A stretch of DNA of 64,000 nt from assembly GCA_029964075.1 (NCBI GenBank), contig CM057146.1, positions 8,575,501 through 8,639,500 on the forward strand. Reading direction: 5' to 3'. The notes beneath the pieces are model-generated. The model saw only the letters and a program-made list of their open reading frames with translations, searched no databases and was not told where the DNA came from. The position numbers and the translations under genes are program-made. The stretch is from Patiria pectinifera (taxonomy: Eukaryota; Echinodermata; Asteroidea; Valvatida; Asterinidae). Below are positions 57,738-64,000 of the stretch, in pieces (positions within the stretch are counted from its first letter, which is position 1; each line of letters begins with the position of its first letter).

Positions 57738-59918
57738 GGCTGATGCAGTTATGGCGACATTACTTTTCCGCAAATGAAAATAAATGGTGATTTGGAACTT
57801 TAGTCAAAAGTCACCACTCCACGGTAGGACACATCATTCCGTCGGTTACGGACGCTGTAGTCCTGTCATCATTCTCATACCATGTTCAAGAATATTGTCT
57901 TAGTGAAGAATACTCGGAATAGGGTGCAAACTTACCGACACTGTGTCGGTCTATACGTCGTGATAAGTCACCAAAATGTATGAATTCATCCAACATTCAC
58001 GTTGCCATGTTCACACTTTTCAATCCAATCGGTTGTTGTCAGACGCTCTATCACACATCCAAAGAAATTGCTCCTTTCGGTCGAAGATTAACACCGTTCA
58101 CAATACGCAGTAGCCACGGTGTAGCCGTTATCCGGTGTAGCCGGAACACAGGTGTAACCATTACCAACCAATCATAGAGATTTAAGTGCTACAAACAAGT
58201 CAAGTGAAAGTCCTTTCCACGGAAATAACATCCAAATCCTGAGCCAGCGGTATGCCGAGTGGCAGATTTACTTTTCTGCCTGACAACAAGGGTTGCACGG
58301 ACGTGCGAATCACCCCCACCCGTGTCTAGTGGCCACAGCTTTGTGGTGCCACCAATCCGAACCCACCGACTAATCACGTCAATTGTGTGCTCCTCTATTG
58401 TGGCACTGTTTGCAAACAGAAATTCCGGCTCGTCTGCTTGTTCGTGGGCACGCAGCGGGACGGGCCGGCCGAGCCCCCTCATTCACTTGTCCTGTCCCGT
58501 CATTGTTGATTTTATAAGTCGCTCGAGAAATACCCCTTGTCCTCTCGAAACATAATGCGGAGCTAATGGAGCCAGCAGGTCACGGTTGAGGTTGACCGGC
58601 GAGCACCCCTGATCCTTAGGGTCCCTGGCATTCAAAATTGTCCATGCCGAAAGCTCCTGTTTCTAGTTATTCAATTTGCGCGATGCGTGGGGTTATAAAA
58701 TAGTCGTCGTAGCGAGAGACATTTCTGACGCGTGACAGTGTCAGAATAGATATTGATTTGTGGTGTGCTTATGTGTTGCCTCGATCAATGGCGATCATGG
58801 TAACATATTTGTACAGTTCAAGAGGCATATAAAATATCAAGGGCCAGTTCATCATATCAAATTAAAGGACATCTAAATAAGTCAAGTTTAAATATTACAA
58901 TAGTTGATCCTCATCATACTCACGGGACAAAACTTACCGTGTTTTGATTTAAAGTGCGACCTGGTGGATTTTTATCGACCCGGCACAAAAATGTGACCAT
59001 TTCAATTCGATTGAAAATTTTAGTTTACAACTCTATTAATTTATCACTGTTTGGTGTATCGATATTACTTTATTGGGGTTTCAAATGATTCTCAATAAAC
59101 AAATTTCCCATAAATTTTCAGTATTATTTCTAGGATCATGGAGGTATAGGGCTAATACTTTCACCTCACGTAGTTGTACCCTATTATACCCGAGGGCATG
59201 TCTAGCTTGGCTGATTTTGAAGGTAAATGTTTGCAGTACGCAAAAGTGTCATTGTATTTATGAGAAAAGAATTCTCGATCTATTCAGGCCCCTTCGCTGT
59301 GGTATGCCACCCCGACGAAATTGCAAGGTCACACATCACTAGGGGAAGCCGGGTCCCTAGCAACGTTGCTCAACTTTCAGCCATTGAACCGCACAGCAGC
59401 AGGTGACCAAGTGAGGGCGCTAGATCGAGTTACCGATCGCTGAATTTTTGTAGTTCACCTTTGACCCAATGCGTAATCTCTGAGCTCACAATAGTCTGGC
59501 TCGTACGTCTACGTGAGGTACGTGAATCACCAACGGCGCCCTTCGCGCAACTAATGCATTATGTATACGTGTCTTTCGTCGTACAACAGTGGCGGGTGCT
59601 AGACGTGCCGGCACGATGGGAAATGATTGACTTGAAAACATTTTTTGCGCTCTTTTTCTGCAAGATTTTCAGGTTTGTGAAACTTATTTATCCAATTGTA
59701 ATTTGTTTCTCGTTAGTATATTGTCAATTAAACTGGTCATAGTCAGTGTCATCTACTCAAATTTAAACTGTATGGAGAGTGGTAGGCCTAAATCATTTTG
59801 TCAGTTTGTGAATGTTTCTCATTTGTAAAACGTTTGACCAGTTTCGTGAAAAAAATAAAACAGCAAGTTGCCAAGTTGAAGTTGTTGCCAATTTTGTTTG
59901 TAAAGTAGGCGTAAATAA

Positions 59919-60362
59919 GGTAATCCTTATCTTTAGGACACCTCTATTTTTATGAGTTCTGTTCAAAACTGACTTTTGCAGATGTCGGTCCAGTACTAAA
60001 GTGACTTTTGCAGGCTAAAGCAGTCTTTTTTTCTCAGATAAACTCATGTTACTTTTGTTAGTTGTAATTTTGAAAGCAATTTCAAAGAAAATGTGACTTT
60101 CCTACCTTTTTTTTAGCAGTTCGCCTTCTTGCTTTTTTAATATTATTTCTGTTTGTCATCGTCGTCTTTAACCCCCTCATAAATCAAAGCCCTGCCCTCT
60201 TTCCACAAAATTAAACCTGCTGATATTAAAGAAGGTGTCATTGCCAACTGTTCAAATGTGTCAAGAAATATCAGAAAGTCACTTTTAAGTGTCATTTAGT
60301 CAGCTGTTTTGGTGAGTCTTTTAACCTTATATAGGAACAGGGTCCTAAAGGTAAGGATTACC
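59919..60362. mobile_element. MITE with perfect 8-bp target duplication GTAAATAA
   Basis: The ends GGTAATCCTTATCTTTAGGA and TCCTAAAGGTAAGGATTACC are inverted (one mismatch). Both sides are flanked by GTAAATAA (59911-59918 and 60363-60370), which fixes the borders. An 8-bp duplication suggests hAT mobilisation. No coding capacity. Confidence 0.88.
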
Positions 60363-60617
60363 GTAAATAAGGTATACAGAACTCTTTACATCCTGATTTG
60401 CATGTAGCTCCATAGACCCTGGCCTAGTCCTAGTATTACTTGGACCCAACTTATCGCCTTTTTAACATTGGGACATGGTCTGGCGATAGTCAGATAGTAG
60501 GGTCCAAGCTAATCCGTATACGCCGAGCAACAACATTTTGTCCTCGACTCAAAAATCCCAACATGCCCAACAAAAATATGAGATTTCACCCTCAACATGG
60601 CCTACAAGTTACTAGAT

Positions 60618-63405
60618 AGGCCTACACTAGCCCCATAAATGTGGCCTATTTACTGGACTGCCTCCGTAAACATAGGCCACACACCGACCATGTACAAAAA
60701 CGTGTCGACGGAGCCAAATTTTGATTTTCACATTTAGGCTTACTTTGTAGGTTTTTTTGCTTTAGAAGCATTCTCACCCTCTATATAGGCTAATCAGAAA
60801 GTGCTGCCTTTTCAGATGTCCATTTTTCGTGAAATTTCCAGATTCATTTTTACACGTTTTCGTATCAAAATTTCAACATGAAATTTCACAAAAATTAGAC
60901 ATCTGAAAAAGGCAGCACTTTCTGATTAGCCTATGTAGAGGGTAAGGATGTGAATCTACGTTTAATTTAATAAACGTTTAGCACAATTTTCCCGTAGCGT
61001 TTAAACGTTTAAACGTTTAGTCAAGACTTCAAAAAGACTGCCGCCTGTGTCCCAGTATAATGTGCCATAACTGCGGTCACATTTATATACACTTGTATAC
61101 ACTTTAACCACCTTTTTTCCCATGTTCTTTTGAAGTCTGCAGGCTAAATAAATTAAGAAGAAAAGAATCGTCGGCATTCTGCAAGTGTTGTCCAATCAAA
61201 TGAACATACACTCGAGAAATGTCAAGGCCTGAGGAAGATCGTTTATTTATATTTTTTAAGCCCCAATTTTCTTTTAAAAAAAAACCCCACACCTTTTATT
61301 TAACGGAATGCAAACTGCATCCAAATTCCAAAATATGAAAAACTTTGGCTGCACAAATTTCCCAAAAGCGGCAGCACTCTTGAGCTGCTAGTTATCTGCA
61401 GGCTGCCAGAAAAATAGTCACATGTGATTTCTTGCTACGCAACCGGCAGTCCCAGCCCAGGCATCACAGGGGAGCCTCCTAGCAACATTATTTCTAGGCA
61501 ACCTGAAGTTGCGCTTGGTGGAAGGAACGTCATATTCATGAAAGCAGACGGACCCGTGATGAAAGCAACCAATGGCGTATTTATTTGCCGGGAACCGGCT
61601 CATTTCATTGGCTGAGATACTATCATCGCCGTTTATCATCTAAGAATCTTCCAATTACTGGCGGCAAGTCATCAAAGGATTTAAAGTTCGATGGCCTACA
61701 GCTGAACCCAACCGCATATACTTTGTAACAACGAGAGCGGCATTGTATCAATTTGAACAATGCCGCTGTCAATCATTCTCTGGAAGGGCTTTTTCGGAGC
61801 TGGATTTTATTTGGGCATTTATTTTTCAAAGGCCCGGGGAAAAGTTTATACGAGAAGTGAGGGAAACTGAAATAATCATGGAATTTCACCCCTGTAAAAG
61901 GCCTGTGTCGTGTACATGTACATGAATAAATGATAAATAAATGTATTTTCTTTTTTTGTTGTTGGTTTTTATTCGGGGGGTTGATATTCCAAATAATTAT
62001 TTGAATGCACGTCTTTTTAAAAACTGGACTGAAGAACAGTAAGGCCAGTATTGCTTGTCCAGATTTTATTCTAAACCAACTTGACAGGGGCCTTTTTTGA
62101 CGACAGCGTTACCATTACTTGCCGTTGGGGAAAATGTTAACTGACGAGAATTTTAAAAAAGTGCCCTTACCAATGGGTCTGTATTTTACGTTCTACATGC
62201 ATCCTTTGGTCGTCAGGCAACCAAATTTAAATGTTAAAAAAAATAATAAATATCCAACAATTTTATTTTTCGATGTAATTTTTATATACAGGAAGGTTTT
62301 TCTGCCAATGATAGCAACATTTAATAATGTTCCTACAGAGGTAGCTTTTTTTTACGTATCACAATATATTTTCATGGGGGAGGGGTGCACTTTTGCGTAA
62401 AACGAGCAAATAATCTACGTTGATATCGCTCTTTAAAAAAACGCAATTTCCTTCCTATAATAGATCCCGTAATATGCCACCGCCCCTCAGCTCCCGCCCT
62501 AAGATCCAAAAAATAGTTTTTATTTTACCCCCGCCAACACCAAACACATTCTGGATCATTCGTCATCGATTTCCTTGTTACGGAAGCGGCAGTATTTTTT
62601 TTTAAGGGAGCGGCGGACTTTACAGCACTTGGGGGGGAATAATCCCAATGCATTAAAATACATCGTTTTAAATAACGCCTTCACTTGAGTAGCTTACGGG
62701 GGAGCAGGGTAAACTTTTTTTCCTCGCCGGTTTTAAAATCATTATGAAAGTGCTAGCCATTGGTTTGATTACTGCACACACCAAGTGATGATTTCAGCAA
62801 ATACAAGCACATTCAGAGAAATATACAGAAAAAAGACAGACTCGGAATTGTTTTAAAATTCGGTATTTTAATCAGAATAACCTTAGGAGAGGCGACATCC
62901 CCGCCCGGCATCGATCTCGGCCCAGCGGCGTATTGACAAAATCAAAGACAACCAATTGTATACACTGTGTATCAATTTGACACAAAACAGTTGCTGATCA
63001 TGGAACAATGTATTAATAAAACTTCTTGGAACTGATCAACTATAAAATGCGTTTCTAATTCTTTATTAGTTTAACAAAATAAACATCGTAGATTCTTTGT
63101 AAATAAAACTGGAGGGTAGATTGCGCAAAATACAAGGTCCCATTTTTGAAATTTGAGTTCCGTTTAAACGTTTGGGAAAATTTCTAAACGGATTTGATTT
63201 CTTTTTCGTTTACACGTTTACACGTGTAAACGTCACATCCTTAGTAGAGGGTGAGAATGCTTCTAAAGCAAAAAAAACCTACAAAGTAAGCCTAAATGTG
63301 AAAATCAAAATTTGGCTCCGTCGACACGTTTTTGTACATGGTCGGTGTGTGGCCTATGTTTACGGAGGCAGTCCAGTAAATAGGCCATATTTTGGGGCTA
63401 GGCCT
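60618..63405. mobile_element. 2.8-kb element with long inverted terminal repeats
   Basis: GTGGCCTATTTACTGGACTG...CCTCCGTAAACATAGGCC at the left recurs inverted at 63240-63400, with GCTCCGTCGACACG, TTAGGCTTACTTTGTAGG and TAAACG-repeat segments in matching order. The 2.1-kb interior has no transposase ORF. The exact ends are unclear beyond TAGGCCTA. Confidence 0.75.
60786..60933. mobile_element. 148-bp foldback nested in the left terminal repeat
   Basis: TAGGCTAATCAGAAAGTGCT and its complement AGCACTTTCTGATTAGCCTA face each other. It is absent from the matching position of the right terminal repeat (around 63240), which is an uninterrupted or differently resolved site. Confidence 0.75.
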
Positions 63406-63689
63406 ACACCACCTGAGGTACAAGTGGACATCGAAAATTAAGATGGTTTTACTGAAGTTTACTTACGATCTGGATGAAAAGTGAAATTTCCTGTTCAATT
63501 CCGAGAGCTCCCCCCCGCGATCGTGAACACGTTAAATTTTCGAACACGTTATGCATTTTTAAATCTCATTTTAACGGGTTCGTGAAATGAAGTTTTCTTA
63601 GGAACATATTTTGTGCAACTTTGTAATCCTCTTAGATGTATAAAAACTACTTGATATCCCTTTTTTGGTTTATTTGATTGAAATGTGCA

Positions 63690-63925
63690 CCTAACCCTGC
63701 TGAATCCAACAGGATCCAACTATGTCACATACCCGATGGAGCCTGTTGGATTGAGCAGTTAACCCCTTGTGTACATTCCTCGTGCAAAACGTTGGATTCA
63801 GTAGGCAACTGAACCGCAATATAATGCCATGTTGGACTCCGTTGGATTCAGCAGACAACTGAAAATGAGGCACAGTGGATTGAGCAGGAAAGTCCGGTTG
63901 GACTCTGTTGGATTTAGCAGGGTAG
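63690..63925. repeat. GTTGGATTCAGCAGG multi-copy inverted repeat
   Basis: The word GTTGGATTCAGCAGG and variants occur once inverted near 63700 and four or five times direct downstream. The ends AACCCTGCTGAATCCAACA and TGTTGGATTTAGCAGGGT are inverted. Possibly a MITE with internal repeats. Confidence 0.65.
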
Positions 63926-64000
63926 TCCTGAGGAAGTACTAGGGGGTTAGGGTTAAACGTTTAAAATTTCCAGTGCTTTTCCGGACAACTGATGTTGTGG

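Larger units (their letters stand above)
57738..64000. other. Region upstream of the unrecognised gene, to the window end
   Basis: 57,738-58,600 is mixed GC and may hold the promoter of the 56607-57737 gene, without a clear TATA box. 58,600-59,900 has no supported gene. Beyond it are a TSD-flanked element (59919-60362), a long TIR element (60618-63405) with a nested foldback (60786-60933), and an inverted repeat (63690-63925). Confidence 0.4.

Noticed and set aside
58685-58705. TATAAAA-like promoter on the plus strand
   Set aside because: No plus-strand gene was found downstream; a lone TATA word in AT-rich DNA is not evidence.

Overview
This is a eukaryotic window: genes are split by GT-AG introns and embedded in low-complexity and transposon-rich DNA. 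The self-complementary words ACATGT and TACCGGTA, many small terminal-inverted-repeat elements and a tRNA-derived SINE suggest a marine invertebrate deuterostome. An echinoderm, hemichordate or amphioxus would fit; the species cannot be fixed from sequence alone.

The left two thirds (983-44736, + strand) is one large gene for an inactive rhomboid protein (iRhom, RHBDF1/2 family). I assembled 17 coding exons by hand. All junctions have GT and AG ends and compatible phases, and the total is 3021 nt (1006 residues plus stop). Exons 3-17 are supported by family similarity. Exons 1 and 2 rest on splice and phase logic. Introns 1 and 2 are very large (8.7 and 19.6 kb) and hold most of the mobile DNA; the later introns are 0.1-2.9 kb. 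The residue that would be the rhomboid serine is alanine (GPAG), so the protein should be a pseudoprotease.

A convergent two-exon gene lies on the minus strand (47652-49227). It encodes a 403-residue protein with five ankyrin repeats and a Ser-rich acidic tail, resembling the ANKRD34/ANKRD63 group. It has a TATA box at 49449-49456. Candidate polyadenylation signals place the 3' ends of both genes near 46.3 kb. A third gene (56607-57737, minus) is a single-exon 376-residue basic protein that I do not recognise.

The rest is repeats: hAT-like elements with 8-bp target duplications, two families with TTAA target sites, several foldback elements, a 2 kb element carrying eight copies of CGTCCTTCCGTTACC, a 17-bp satellite-like array, and a tandem duplication of the 3' end of iRhom exon 3 including its splice donor. 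I saw no CRISPR array, rRNA gene, functional tRNA gene or bacterial-type operon. The best candidates for something undescribed are the repeated splice-donor array at 29798-30250, the CGTCCTTCCGTTACC element at 13270-15245, and the unrecognised gene at 56607-57737.
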